Positions 7,644-15,826 of a DNA stretch of 64,000 nt are shown piece by piece. The DNA is from Croceibacterium segetis (GTDB taxonomy: Bacteria > Pseudomonadota > Alphaproteobacteria > Sphingomonadales > Sphingomonadaceae). The notes under the pieces are model-generated. The model was not told the DNA's origin and searched no databases. It saw only the letters and a list, made by a program, of their open reading frames with translations. Positions within the stretch are counted from its first letter, which is position 1; the number at the start of each line of letters is the position of its first letter. The stretch is taken from assembly GCF_011320115.1 (NCBI RefSeq), contig NZ_JAANOZ010000003.1:62001-126000 (forward strand), given 5' to 3'. The position numbers were made by a program, and so were the translations under genes.

Positions 7644-8840
7644 CTAGATCATCTCCACAGCGATCGCCGTCGCCTCGCCGCCGCCGATGCAGAGGCTGGC
7701 GATGCCGCGCTTGCCGCCGCGCTGCCTGAGCGCGTTGAGGAGGGTCACGATGATCCGCGTGCCGCTGGCGCCGATGGGGTGACCGAGCGCGGTCGCGCCG
7801 CCGTTCACGTTGATCTTGTCGTGCGGAATGCCGATGTCGCGCATCGCGAACATCGCCACGCAGGCGAACGCCTCGTTGACTTCCCACAGGTCGACGTCAT
7901 CGACCGACCAGCCGGTTTGCTTGAGCAGCTTCTCGATCGCGCCGACCGGAGCGGTGGTGAAATCCTTCGGTTCCTGGGCATGCGCGGCGGTGGCGACGAT
8001 CCGGGCGACCGGCTGCCTGCCTTGCTCGGCGGCGAGGCTCGCGCGCGTCAGGACGACCGCGGCGGCGCCATCCGAGATCGAGCTCGAGGTGGCGGCGGTA
8101 ATGGTGCCTTCCTTGGCAAATGCGGCCCGAAGCTGCGGGATCTTCTCCGGGTTGGCCTTGCCCGGCGCCTCGTCGGTATCGACCTGGATCTCGCCCTTGC
8201 GGGTCTTGACCGTCACCGGCACGACCTCGCCGGCGAAGGCGCCCGAACTGATCGCCTCGCTCGCCCGCGAGAGCGAGGTGATCGCGAACTGGTCCATGTC
8301 CTCGCGGGTCAGCTGGTATTCGTCGGCGGTGCACTGGGCGAAGCTGCCCATCGCCTTGCCTTCCTCGTAGGCGTCCTCGAGACCGTCGAGGAACATGTGA
8401 TCGTAGGCGGTGTCGTGCCCGATGCGGGCGCCCGAGCGGTGCTTCTTCAGGAGGTACGGGGCGTTGGTCATGCTCTCCATGCCGCCGGCGACGATCAGGT
8501 CCGCCGCGCCCGAAGCGAGCGCTTCGGCGCCCATGATGACCGTCTGCATGCCCGAGCCGCATACCTTGTTGACCGTGGTCGCCTGGGCCGATTTCGGCAG
8601 CCCGGCCTTGAGCGCCGCCTGGCGGGCGGGCGCCTGGCCGAGGCCGGCGGGAAGCACGCAACCCATGTAGACCCGGTCCACGTCCTCGCCGTTGACGCCG
8701 GCGCGTTCAACCGCCGCCTTGACCGCGGTGGCGCCGAGATCGGTCGCCGAAGCGTCCGCCAGCGCGCCCTGCATCGCGCCCATCGGGGTGCGGGCGTAGG
8801 AGAGGATGACGATCGGGTCGGATTCGGAGAACTGGGCCAT
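7644..8840 (-). CDS. Acetyl-CoA acetyltransferase (thiolase)
   Basis: A 398-residue thiolase, full length for the family. The nucleophilic Cys94 is in NKVCGSGMQ. The other active-site signatures are visible near the C terminus: NEAFA, GGATALGHPIGASG with its histidine, and the second cysteine in ASLCIGGGEA. The enzyme condenses or cleaves acyl-CoA; by length and motifs it fits acetoacetyl-CoA synthesis or breakdown (AtoB/PhaA type), as an acetoacetyl-CoA source or in fatty acid and ketone metabolism. No PHA synthesis genes are nearby. A good promoter lies upstream at 8876-8904. Confidence 0.93.
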   Translation of the reverse strand: MAQFSESDPIVILSYARTPMGAMQGALADASATDLGATAVKAAVERAGVNGEDVDRVYMGCVLPAGLGQAPARQAALKAGLPKSAQATTVNKVCGSGMQTVIMGAEALASGAADLIVAGGMESMTNAPYLLKKHRSGARIGHDTAYDHMFLDGLEDAYEEGKAMGSFAQCTADEYQLTREDMDQFAITSLSRASEAISSGAFAGEVVPVTVKTRKGEIQVDTDEAPGKANPEKIPQLRAAFAKEGTITAATSSSISDGAAAVVLTRASLAAEQGRQPVARIVATAAHAQEPKDFTTAPVGAIEKLLKQTGWSVDDVDLWEVNEAFACVAMFAMRDIGIPHDKINVNGGATALGHPIGASGTRIIVTLLNALRQRGGKRGIASLCIGGGEATAIAVEMI

Positions 8841-8875
8841 GGGGAGCGGGTGCCTTGCGTTAAGAGGATGGCGGG

Positions 8876-8904
8876 CATCTAATGGTGCAGCGCAGCAATT
8901 TCAA
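8876..8904 (-). promoter_or_regulatory. Probable thiolase gene promoter
   Basis: Read on the minus strand, TTGAAA (8899-8904) and TAGATG (8876-8881) are separated by exactly 17 bases, close to the housekeeping sigma consensus. The leader to the ATG at 8840 would be about 30 bases. Confidence 0.5.
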
Positions 8905-8963
8905 TCGCGCTGATCGCCGGGGTCCGTGCCGATTCGTTCACCTGCGCCGGCTGGATTCCTGAC

Positions 8964-9025
8964 GAGGTTTACACTCGCTGGACAAGGTTGACACGGTCCA
9001 TGAAGAAACTTCGCAGGGTCCTGCG
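8964..9025 (+). repeat. Interspersed repeat with hairpin, copy 1
   Basis: The 39 bases 8964-9002 match 42651-42689 at 32 of 39 positions. Identical blocks include GTTTACAC and TGACACGGTCCATG. A short palindrome follows, CGCAGG/CCTGCG at 9012-9025, and copy 2 also has a hairpin at the same relative place, with different sequence. Both copies are in intergenic DNA. Confidence 0.7.
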
Positions 9026-9158
9026 GCGGGGTCTTCGCGGCGTCGTTCCGGGTGTCCGGCATGGAGCATGACGATGACCCAAGCACGTTTCACGCGATGT
9101 AGGAAAGCGCTTTCTGCCGGCTCGCCGCCGCTGTCCGGCAAATCGGGCGGTTCCGGCC

Positions 9159-9187
9159 TTGAACCGTTCGGCGGGGCAGACTAGGGC
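9159..9187 (+). promoter_or_regulatory. Possible nuo operon promoter
   Basis: TTGAAC (9159-9164) and TAGGGC (9182-9187) are 17 bases apart and would give a leader of about 30 bases to the nuoA TTG start. The -10 box is poor, so this is only a candidate. Confidence 0.35.
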
Positions 9188-9220
9188 GCGCAGCGAAACC
9201 GTTCACATCGAGTCAGGCGC

Positions 9221-9595
9221 TTGGTCGACCTTCTCCAATATCTGCCGATACTGATCTTCCTGGTCATCGCGCTGGGAATCTCGTCGCTGTTCGTGTTCCT
9301 GCCGATGGGCGTCGCCCGCCTGACCGGCGCGCACAAGCCCAATGCGGAGAAGCTCAGCGAGTACGAATGCGGCTTTCCCGCGTTCGAGGATCCGCGCAGC
9401 CAGTTCGACGTGCGCTTCTACCTGATCGCGATCCTGTTCATCGTCTTCGACCTCGAAGCCGCGTTCCTGTTTCCGTGGGCCGTCAGCCTCGACGTGACCG
9501 GCTGGCCGGGCTGGGTGACGATGATGGTGTTCCTGTTCGAGCTGATCGTCGGCTACGCCTATGCGTGGAAGAAAGGGGCGCTCGAATGGGAATGA
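9221..9595 (+). CDS. nuoA: NADH-quinone oxidoreductase subunit A
   Basis: A 124-residue membrane subunit of respiratory complex I with three hydrophobic helices. The family loop [24 protein letters not shown], with its conserved cysteine at the quinone site, is intact, as is the charged end KKGALEWE. The start is TTG at 9221, because the next codons VDLLQYLPI are the usual NuoA N terminus and no ATG or GTG is available there. It opens the nuo operon, and its end overlaps the nuoB start by 10 bases. Complex I couples NADH oxidation to quinone reduction and proton pumping. Confidence 0.95.
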   Translation: MVDLLQYLPILIFLVIALGISSLFVFLPMGVARLTGAHKPNAEKLSEYECGFPAFEDPRSQFDVRFYLIAILFIVFDLEAAFLFPWAVSLDVTGWPGWVTMMVFLFELIVGYAYAWKKGALEWE

Positions 9596-10191
9596 AGGAC
9601 GAGGGCCCGCTCGACCACGCGCTGGCCAATCCCGCGGCAACCAACGTCGCTGGCCCCGAGGTCAATCCGACCATTCACCCGGCCATAGTCCCGCCGGGCG
9701 GTGAATATTTCAATCAGATCAGCGACGAGCTGGACCACAAGGGCTTCCTCGTCACCACGACCGAGGACCTGTTCCAGTGGGCCCGCACCGGTTCGCTGTG
9801 GTGGATGACCTTCGGGCTCGCCTGCTGCGCGGTCGAGATGATCCACGTCAACATGCCGCGCTACGACATGGAGCGCTTCGGCGTCGCCCCGCGCGCGTCT
9901 CCGCGCCAGAGCGACGTGATGATCGTCGCCGGCACGCTGTGCAACAAGATGGCCCCGGCACTGCGCAAGGTCTACGACCAGATGTCGGACCCCAAGTACG
10001 TCATCTCGATGGGCAGCTGCGCCAACGGCGGCGGCTATTACCACTACAGCTATTCGGTGGTGCGCGGCTGCGACCGCATCGTGCCGGTCGACATTTACGT
10101 GCCCGGCTGCCCGCCGACCGCCGAGGCGCTGCTCTACGGCGTGATGCAGCTCCAGCGGAAGATCCGCCGCGCGGGGACGATCGAGCGCTAA
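9586..10191 (+). CDS. nuoB: NADH-quinone oxidoreductase subunit B
   Basis: A 201-residue peripheral subunit that holds cluster N2, the last iron-sulfur centre before quinone. The four ligands are visible: the Cys80-Cys81 pair (LACCAVEM), Cys145 (GSCANGGG) and Cys175 (PGCPPTAE). The first ATG, at 9586, lies inside the end of nuoA; a second ATG six bases later (9592) is an alternative start and would give 199 residues. The N-terminal 35 residues are a variable, proline-rich extension common in alphaproteobacteria. It is followed by nuoC after one base. Confidence 0.96.
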   Translation: MGMKDEGPLDHALANPAATNVAGPEVNPTIHPAIVPPGGEYFNQISDELDHKGFLVTTTEDLFQWARTGSLWWMTFGLACCAVEMIHVNMPRYDMERFGVAPRASPRQSDVMIVAGTLCNKMAPALRKVYDQMSDPKYVISMGSCANGGGYYHYSYSVVRGCDRIVPVDIYVPGCPPTAEALLYGVMQLQRKIRRAGTIER

Positions 10192-10192
10192 G

Positions 10193-11086
10193 ATGGCCAC
10201 CGTCCTGCATCCGGCCCCGAAGATCAGCTCGAACGAGGGCGTGCGCGAGACCCTGGTCAAGGCGCTCGGCAAGCGCGTGCTCGCGAGCAAGGAAATGCAC
10301 GGCGAGATCGTCATCGGCGTGGAGCGCGAGGCGATCGAGGACGTGCTGCGGACGCTGCGCGACGAGCACGGCTACCAGCAGCTGATGGAGATCGCCGGGG
10401 TCGACTACCCGGAGCGCGAGGAGCGCTTCGAGGTCGTCTACATGCTGCTCAGCCTGACCAGGAACCACCGGATCATGGTCAAGTTGCGCGCGGCCGAGAA
10501 CACCCCGGTGCCGACCGTCACCCGCCTGTGGCCCAACGCCGGATGGCTCGAGCGCGAGGTGTTCGACATGTACGGCGTGCTGTTCGACGGCAACACCGAC
10601 TTGCGCCGCATCCTCACCGACTACGGCTTCGAGGGGCACCCTCAGCGCAAGGACTTCCCGCTGACCGGATTCCAGGAGCTGCGCTATTCGGAAGAAGAGC
10701 ACCGCGTGGTCTACGAGCCGGTCGAGCTGCCGCAGGACTTCCGCACGTTCGACTTCATGAGCCCGTGGGAAGGCGCCGACTACGTCCTGCCGGGTGACGA
10801 GAAGTCGGTCACGCCGCCGCCCGCACCGCAGCCCAAGCCGGTCCCCGAGCCGAGCGGCAAAGTCGACGCCAAGGCGCCCGAGACGCGCGGCGCGCCGGGT
10901 GTTAGCACGCCGAAGACGACCGGCAAAGCGAGTGAAACGGGCGCGGGCAAGAGGGCCGACAAGAAAGCCGCAACCAAGAAATCGAGCGCCGCTCCGGCCA
11001 AGAAGGTGACCGCCAAGAAAGCTCCCGCCGCGCCCAAGCCAACCTCAAGTCGCCCGGCGCGCAAGCCGAAGGGACCCAAGGCATGA
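10193..11086 (+). CDS. nuoC: NADH-quinone oxidoreductase subunit C with a basic C-terminal tail
   Basis: A 297-residue protein. Residues 1-200 form a complete NuoC (30 kDa subunit) domain with the signatures [16 protein letters not shown] and [12 protein letters not shown]. Residues 201-297 are an added tail made of Pro, Ala, Lys, Ser and Thr, starting with proline-rich repeats and ending with AAKK-type repeats like those of histone H1-like proteins. The tail is in frame with no stop, and the final ATG overlaps into nuoD by four bases, so it is part of the gene. Tail function is unknown; it may bind acidic lipids, nucleic acid or a neighbouring complex. Confidence 0.93.
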   Translation: MATVLHPAPKISSNEGVRETLVKALGKRVLASKEMHGEIVIGVEREAIEDVLRTLRDEHGYQQLMEIAGVDYPEREERFEVVYMLLSLTRNHRIMVKLRAAENTPVPTVTRLWPNAGWLEREVFDMYGVLFDGNTDLRRILTDYGFEGHPQRKDFPLTGFQELRYSEEEHRVVYEPVELPQDFRTFDFMSPWEGADYVLPGDEKSVTPPPAPQPKPVPEPSGKVDAKAPETRGAPGVSTPKTTGKASETGAGKRADKKAATKKSSAAPAKKVTAKKAPAAPKPTSSRPARKPKGPKA

Positions 11087-12294
11087 GCCTGTCTCTCGAA
11101 AATTCGCCCACCACCGAAGGCGGGACCATCTCCAATTACACGATCAACTTCGGCCCGCAGCATCCCGCCGCGCACGGCGTGCTGCGCATGGTGATGGAGC
11201 TCGACGGCGAGGTGATCGAGCGGATCGATCCGCACATCGGCCTGCTCCACCGCGGCACCGAGAAGCTGATCGAGTACAAGACCTACCTCCAGGCGCTGCC
11301 GTACTTCGACAGGCTCGATTACTGCAGCCCGCTGTGCATGGAGCACAGCTACGTTCTCGCGATCGAGAAGCTGCTCAACCTCGAGGTGCCGCTGCGCGCG
11401 CAATACCTGCGAGTGCTGTTCGCCGAGCTGACGCGCATCTCCAACCACATGCTCAACATCGGCAGCCACGTGATGGACGTCGGCGCGATGACGCCGAACC
11501 TGTGGCTGTTCGAAATCCGCGAGGACACGCTCAATTTCTTCGAGCGCGCTTCGGGCGCGCGGATGCACTGCGCCTGGTTCCGCCCCGGCGGGGTGCACGA
11601 GGACGTGCCGCTCAAGCTGCTGACCGACATCGGCGACTGGGTCGACACCCGCCTGCCGCGGCTGTTCGAGGACGCAATGAGCCTGGTGGTCGACAACCGC
11701 ATCTTCAAGCAGCGCAACGTCGACATCGCCAAGGTCAGCAAGGAAGACGCGATCGCCTGGGGCTTCTCGGGCCCGATGATCCGCGCCGCCGGCCTTCCGT
11801 GGGACTTGCGCAAGAGCCAGCCTTACGACGTCTACGACCGGATGGACTTCGAGATTCCCGTCGGCACCAACTCCGACTGCTACGACCGGATGATGGTCCG
11901 CGTCGAGGAAGTCCGCCAGTCGGCGAAGATCATCAAGCAGTGCCTCGCCGAGATGCCCGAAGGCCCGGTGGCCAGCGACGACCGCAAGGTCGTGCCGCCC
12001 AGGCGCGCCGAGATGAAGCAGTCGATGGAAGCGCTGATCCATCACTTCAAGCTCTACACCGAAGGCTTCCATGTGCCCGCGGGCGAGGTCTACGTCGCCA
12101 CTGAAAGCCCAAAGGGCGAGTTCGGCGTCTACCTCGTCAGCGACGGCAGCAATAAGCCTTACCGCTGCAAGATCCGGCCGACCGCGTTCAGCCATCTTCA
12201 AGCGATGGATTTTATGAGCAAGGGGCACATGTTGCCCGACGCAACGGCGATCCTGGGGGCGATCGACGTCGTTTTTGGAGAATGCGACCGGTGA
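11083..12294 (+). CDS. nuoD: NADH-quinone oxidoreductase subunit D
   Basis: A 403-residue subunit (49 kDa type) that forms the quinone pocket with NuoB. It shows [19 protein letters not shown] near the start, then [10 protein letters not shown], and the C-terminal [11 protein letters not shown] and [21 protein letters not shown]. It is related to the large subunit of NiFe hydrogenases but lacks the metal-binding cysteines, as all NuoD proteins do. The start ATG overlaps the nuoC stop (ATGA). Length and all landmarks are normal. Confidence 0.97.
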   Translation: MSLSLENSPTTEGGTISNYTINFGPQHPAAHGVLRMVMELDGEVIERIDPHIGLLHRGTEKLIEYKTYLQALPYFDRLDYCSPLCMEHSYVLAIEKLLNLEVPLRAQYLRVLFAELTRISNHMLNIGSHVMDVGAMTPNLWLFEIREDTLNFFERASGARMHCAWFRPGGVHEDVPLKLLTDIGDWVDTRLPRLFEDAMSLVVDNRIFKQRNVDIAKVSKEDAIAWGFSGPMIRAAGLPWDLRKSQPYDVYDRMDFEIPVGTNSDCYDRMMVRVEEVRQSAKIIKQCLAEMPEGPVASDDRKVVPPRRAEMKQSMEALIHHFKLYTEGFHVPAGEVYVATESPKGEFGVYLVSDGSNKPYRCKIRPTAFSHLQAMDFMSKGHMLPDATAILGAIDVVFGECDR

Positions 12295-12485
12295 AGACGC
12301 AATTGGATATGCTGCGGGTGTGGGCCTCGCTCACTGGGCTGGTGCTGGTGGCGCTGGTGTTCGTCCAGCTGGGCTTCGGCGTGAAGATCGGCGACACGCT
12401 GCCGATGCTAGCCGCGTCGATTGCCGGCTTCGAGCTGTTCCTGTTCGGGCAGGACATTGCCAACAAGCGGAAACGCCGTGGCTGA
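12291..12485 (+). CDS. Small membrane protein within the nuo operon
   Basis: A 64-residue protein with two hydrophobic segments ([20 protein letters not shown] and a second around [14 protein letters not shown]), ending in the basic NKRKRRG. I place the start at the GTG at 12291, which overlaps the nuoD stop as GTGA and lies about ten bases after a GGAG. An ATG at 12282 is only one base from that GGAG. I do not recognise the family. Its place between nuoD and nuoE suggests co-expression with complex I, but no role can be assigned. Confidence 0.6.
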   Translation: MKTQLDMLRVWASLTGLVLVALVFVQLGFGVKIGDTLPMLAASIAGFELFLFGQDIANKRKRRG

Positions 12486-12723
12486 GAAGACGGTCACTCT
12501 GACGGATCGGCAGTTGCGGTTCGGCCTGATCAAGCTCGCCTTGTCGTTTGTCGGGCTGTTCGCGATTGCTGCGATTATCGTTACGGCAATCGCCGGCACA
12601 AAGTTCGGTCTGAATTTGGCAGTCAACCTAATGCTGTTCACAGTGGCGTTCAATTTGCTCGCGAATGGAGTTCTTGCGGTCTTGAAGATCACGGATTGGA
12701 TCGAGGCTCGGCGACATGGCTGA
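12478..12723 (+). CDS. Second small membrane protein within the nuo operon
   Basis: An 81-residue protein starting with GTG at 12478 ([20 protein letters not shown]), overlapping the previous gene by eight bases and nuoE by eight. Two hydrophobic helices follow (about residues 17-42 and 45-68). The base composition of this stretch is less GC-rich than the nuo genes around it, which may hint at a recent or fast-evolving gene. I do not recognise the family. A longer frame further upstream exists, but its extra part falls inside the preceding gene. Confidence 0.6.
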   Translation: MAEKTVTLTDRQLRFGLIKLALSFVGLFAIAAIIVTAIAGTKFGLNLAVNLMLFTVAFNLLANGVLAVLKITDWIEARRHG

Positions 12724-13384
12724 GCGCGCGCCGCATCCCGATACGCCGGAACTGCGCGAGCAGTACGGCAACTTCGCGTGGACCGAGGCCAATGCGGCCG
12801 AGGCCAAGGCGATCGTCAAGCGCTACCCCGAAGGGCGGCAGCGCTCGGCGGTGATGCCGCTGCTCGACCTCGCCCAGCGGCAAGTCGGGGCGGAGACCAA
12901 TACCCAGGGCTGGCTGCCGATCCCGGTAATGGAGTTCGTCGCCCGCGAGCTCGACATGCCGGTGATCCGCGTGCTCGAGGTCGCGACGTTTTACACGATG
13001 TACAATCTCGCCCCGGTCGGCCGCTTCCATGTGCAGGTCTGCGGCACCACGCCGTGCATGCTGCGCGGCTCCGACGACATTCTCGACGCCTGCTACAAGC
13101 GCGGGATGAAGCAGGGCCATACCACGCCCGACGGGCTGTGGACGCTGACCGAGGTCGAATGCATGGGCAACTGCTCCAGCGCGCCGATGGTCCAGATCAA
13201 CGACGACAACTACGAGGACCTCACGCCCGAGCGCCTCGACCACGTGCTCGACGAGCTGGCCGCCGGCCGTCAGCCGAAGACCGGCACGCAGGACCCGGCG
13301 CGGCACACCGTCGAGCCGGTCGGCGGGCCGACCACGCTCAAGCAGATGGTCACCGAGAATCACGACTACCGGGGCGAGTGGTGA
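12716..13384 (+). CDS. nuoE: NADH-quinone oxidoreductase subunit E
   Basis: A 222-residue peripheral subunit (24 kDa type) with a thioredoxin-like fold carrying the [2Fe-2S] cluster N1a. The four ligands are Cys109, Cys114 (CGTTPC), Cys149 and Cys153 (CMGNC). The helical N-terminal domain with YPEGRQRSAVMPLLDLAQRQ is standard. A C-terminal extension of about 45 residues ends in YRGEW. It belongs to the NADH-oxidising module together with nuoF and nuoG. The start overlaps the small membrane gene before it. Confidence 0.96.
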   Translation: MAERAPHPDTPELREQYGNFAWTEANAAEAKAIVKRYPEGRQRSAVMPLLDLAQRQVGAETNTQGWLPIPVMEFVARELDMPVIRVLEVATFYTMYNLAPVGRFHVQVCGTTPCMLRGSDDILDACYKRGMKQGHTTPDGLWTLTEVECMGNCSSAPMVQINDDNYEDLTPERLDHVLDELAAGRQPKTGTQDPARHTVEPVGGPTTLKQMVTENHDYRGEW

Positions 13385-13524
13385 TGGAGTTCGCGGTTCC
13401 GATCGTCGTCGCTCTGATCGCCATCGTGGTCAGCTGGAAGCTGCTCAAGGGCCTTGTGAAGACAATCGCGCTGGTGGCGATCCTGGTTCTTGCTGCGATC
13501 TATGTGTTCGGAGGGTTCAACTGA
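13384..13524 (+). CDS. Tiny single-helix membrane protein between nuoE and nuoF
   Basis: A 46-residue open frame whose ATG overlaps the nuoE stop by one base (TGATG). The sequence is hydrophobic for most of its length (MEFAVPIVVALIAIVVSWKL, then a basic turn LKGLVKT, then IALVAILVLAAIYVFGGFN), so it can span the membrane once or twice. The tight coupling to nuoE argues that it is translated. It has no recognised family and would be missed by most gene finders. Confidence 0.6.
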   Translation: MEFAVPIVVALIAIVVSWKLLKGLVKTIALVAILVLAAIYVFGGFN

Positions 13525-13557
13525 TGCTCGCCGGCTCTTCTTGTGGGACGCTCGCAG

Positions 13558-14850
13558 ATGCTCGCTGATCGGGATCGCATCTTCACCAACGTCTACGGCT
13601 ACCAGGACTGGCGCCTGAAGGCCGCCGAGAAACGCGGCGACTGGGACGATACCAAGGCGCTGATCGCGCGCGGGCAGGACTCCCTCATCGAGGAGATCAA
13701 GGCCTCGGGCCTGCGCGGGCGCGGCGGAGCGGGCTTCCCGACCGGCATGAAATGGAGCTTCATGCCCAAGGAGAGCCGCGACGGCCGGCCGAGCTTCCTG
13801 GTCATCAATGCCGACGAGAGCGAGCCCGGTTCGTGCAAGGATCGCGAGATCATCCGGCATGACCCGCACAAGCTGATCGAAGGCGCGCTGGTCGCGGGCT
13901 TCGCGATGCGCGCGCGGGCGGCGTACATCTACATCCGCGGCGAATACATCCGCGAGGCCGAAACGCTGTTCGCCGCGGTGCAGGAGGCTTACGACGCCGG
14001 CCTGCTCGGCAAGAACGCCGCCGGCTCGGGCTTCGACTTCGACGTGTTCGTCCACCGCGGCGCGGGCGCCTACATCTGCGGCGAAGAGATGGCGATGCTC
14101 GAAAGCCTCGAGGGCAAGAAGGGCCAGCCGCGCCTCAAGCCGCCGTTCCCGGCCGGCGCGGGCCTCTACGGCTGCCCGACGACGGTCAACAACGTCGAAT
14201 CGATCGCCGTCGTGCCGACGATCCTGCGCCGCGGGGCGTCGTGGTTCTCCAGCTTCGGCCGCGACAACAACAAGGGCACCAAGCTCTTCCAGATCAGCGG
14301 GCACGTGGAAAAGCCCTGCGTGGTGGAAGAGGCGATGAGCATCCCGTTTCGCGAGCTGATCGAGAAGCACTGCGGCGGCGTCACCGGCGGGTGGGACAAC
14401 CTGCTAGCGGTGATCCCCGGCGGCTCCTCGGTCCCGCTGGTCCCGGCGGCGCAGATCATGGACTGCCAGATGGACTTCGACGGGCTCAAGGAGCTCGGCT
14501 CCGGCCTCGGCACCGCGGCGGTGATCGTGATGGACAAGTCGACCGACATCGTCCGCGCGATCAGCCGGATCAGCAAGTTCTACATGCACGAGAGCTGCGG
14601 CCAGTGCACCCCGTGCCGCGAAGGCACCGGATGGATGTGGCGCGTGATGGAGCGCCTCCGCACCGGCGCCGCCGAACCGCGCGAGATCGACCTGCTCTAC
14701 GAAGTGACCAAGCAAGTCGAAGGCCACACCATCTGCGCCCTCGGCGATGCCGCCGCCTGGCCGATCCAGGGCCTGATCCGGCATTTCCGGCCGGAACTGG
14801 AACGGCGGATGGCGGAGCGGACAGCAGCGATGCCGCAGGCGGCGGAATAG
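13558..14850 (+). CDS. nuoF: NADH-quinone oxidoreductase subunit F
   Basis: A 430-residue subunit (51 kDa type) that binds NADH, FMN and a [4Fe-4S] cluster. The glycine-rich nucleotide loop [15 protein letters not shown], the FMN region [13 protein letters not shown] and the cluster ligands [15 protein letters not shown] plus the later HTICALGD cysteine are all present. I prefer the ATG at 13558 ([11 protein letters not shown]), the usual N terminus, over a GTG 15 bases upstream. The bases GATGCTCGC occur both at 13523 and 13557, so a small duplication or insertion may have moved the start away from the preceding stop codon. Confidence 0.96.
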   Translation: MLADRDRIFTNVYGYQDWRLKAAEKRGDWDDTKALIARGQDSLIEEIKASGLRGRGGAGFPTGMKWSFMPKESRDGRPSFLVINADESEPGSCKDREIIRHDPHKLIEGALVAGFAMRARAAYIYIRGEYIREAETLFAAVQEAYDAGLLGKNAAGSGFDFDVFVHRGAGAYICGEEMAMLESLEGKKGQPRLKPPFPAGAGLYGCPTTVNNVESIAVVPTILRRGASWFSSFGRDNNKGTKLFQISGHVEKPCVVEEAMSIPFRELIEKHCGGVTGGWDNLLAVIPGGSSVPLVPAAQIMDCQMDFDGLKELGSGLGTAAVIVMDKSTDIVRAISRISKFYMHESCGQCTPCREGTGWMWRVMERLRTGAAEPREIDLLYEVTKQVEGHTICALGDAAAWPIQGLIRHFRPELERRMAERTAAMPQAAE

Positions 14851-14877
14851 CGGCCTCTCCTTGCCAAATGCGCTGGG

Positions 14878-14905
14878 TTGCAAGGCGGCGCGTTCCCGGT
14901 ACGAT
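14878..14905 (+). promoter_or_regulatory. Possible internal promoter before the secreted-protein gene
   Basis: TTGCAA (14878-14883) and TACGAT (14900-14905) are 16 bases apart in the gap after nuoF. A strong ribosome site GGGAGGGGGAA follows at about 14935-14945. This would allow separate expression of the inserted gene and of nuoG onward. Confidence 0.4.
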
Positions 14906-14944
14906 AGTTTCCTCAGTAACAAGCGACTTCACCGGGAGGGGGAA

Positions 14945-15667
14945 ATGGAGCGCACTCTTGCATCTGCGGCGGCGAGGATGGCTCGTCGCTTATCCGTTTT
15001 CACCATTGCCGTTGCCCTCGCATTGCCGGGCGGTCCTGCCATGGCGCAGATGGATACCGACACCGCGCAACTGAACAATGTCCGCGCCAATGTGATCCCG
15101 AATAGCGCCGCCGAAATCGACTTCGTGACGAAGTTTGCCCAATGTGCGGGTGGCGAGCGGGGTGGGGCCAACTTGCTTCGGCTTCTGCCGGCCAGTCAGC
15201 AGAGCGATCGAAGCCTGTTTTTCATGACCGATTCTCACCCGAACTGTGCGCCCCATAATGACCGGCTGACTTTCTCGGTGCGCAATTACCGGGGCGTCTT
15301 GGCCGAACTCTTGCTGGAGAGCGATTTCGATCTGTCGACATGGTCGGCGCGGGGCAAACCGGCCAAGATCTTTCCCGCCCCGACGAACGATCAGCTGGTC
15401 AGGCTTTCGGCTGACTCCCGCAGCGCCGTGGTGATGACCGAAATCGGCACTTGCACCACCCAGGCATCGCCCGCCGCGGTCGCTGCGCTGTTCGCTACTG
15501 AGGCCGGCACGCCCGCGGAGAGCACCGCGATTGCCGCGATCACCCCGGCGCTCGCCGGCTGCATCCCGCCCGGCGTCGAAATGAAGATCTCGAAATTCCA
15601 ATTGCGCGGCTATCTGGCCGAGGGAGCCTACCGCTATGCGGTGGTGAAAGCCGCCGCCGCGAAATGA
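14945..15667 (+). CDS. Secreted protein of unknown function between nuoF and nuoG
   Basis: A 240-residue protein beginning at the ATG after a strong GGGAGGGGG ribosome site. It has a signal peptide ending at about residue 36 (ALALPGGPAMAQ), so it should be exported. The mature part contains four cysteines, at FAQCAG, HPNCAP, IGTCTT and AGCIPP, consistent with disulfides in the periplasm. I recognise no domain. It interrupts the nuo operon with gaps of 94 and 159 bases on its two sides, unlike the tight packing elsewhere, so it is probably an insertion with its own control rather than a complex I part. Confidence 0.8.
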   Translation: MERTLASAAARMARRLSVFTIAVALALPGGPAMAQMDTDTAQLNNVRANVIPNSAAEIDFVTKFAQCAGGERGGANLLRLLPASQQSDRSLFFMTDSHPNCAPHNDRLTFSVRNYRGVLAELLLESDFDLSTWSARGKPAKIFPAPTNDQLVRLSADSRSAVVMTEIGTCTTQASPAAVAALFATEAGTPAESTAIAAITPALAGCIPPGVEMKISKFQLRGYLAEGAYRYAVVKAAAAK

Positions 15668-15826
15668 GAAACCGGTTGTGGATTGTCTGGTGTCGGGCCG
15701 GCGCGGTTTTGTCCATGCGCGCCCGCGAAACGGGTTGCACTGATGCGCTTGCTCGGACAGAGGGGGCGCGCGGCGGCCCGGTTCACCGGATTCTCGCCGC
15801 CGCATTCTGACCGCAACAGGACGCTC

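Larger units (their letters stand above)
8841..9220. other. 380-base gene-free interval between the thiolase and nuo operon
   Basis: This divergent interval has no convincing gene. It holds the probable thiolase promoter, one copy of a 39-base interspersed repeat with a following hairpin (8964-9025), and a possible nuo promoter near 9159-9187. I saw no tRNA fold. The stretch 9030-9150 shows nothing that I can interpret. Confidence 0.6.

Noticed and set aside
8841-9220. A tRNA or other structured RNA gene in the thiolase-nuoA gap
   Set aside because: No cloverleaf with acceptor and T-arm could be built; only the repeat and promoter-like boxes are present.
10793-11083. Separate histone-like gene at the end of nuoC
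   Set aside because: There is no start codon with a ribosome site at the boundary, and the sequence continues in frame from NuoC, so it is a tail.
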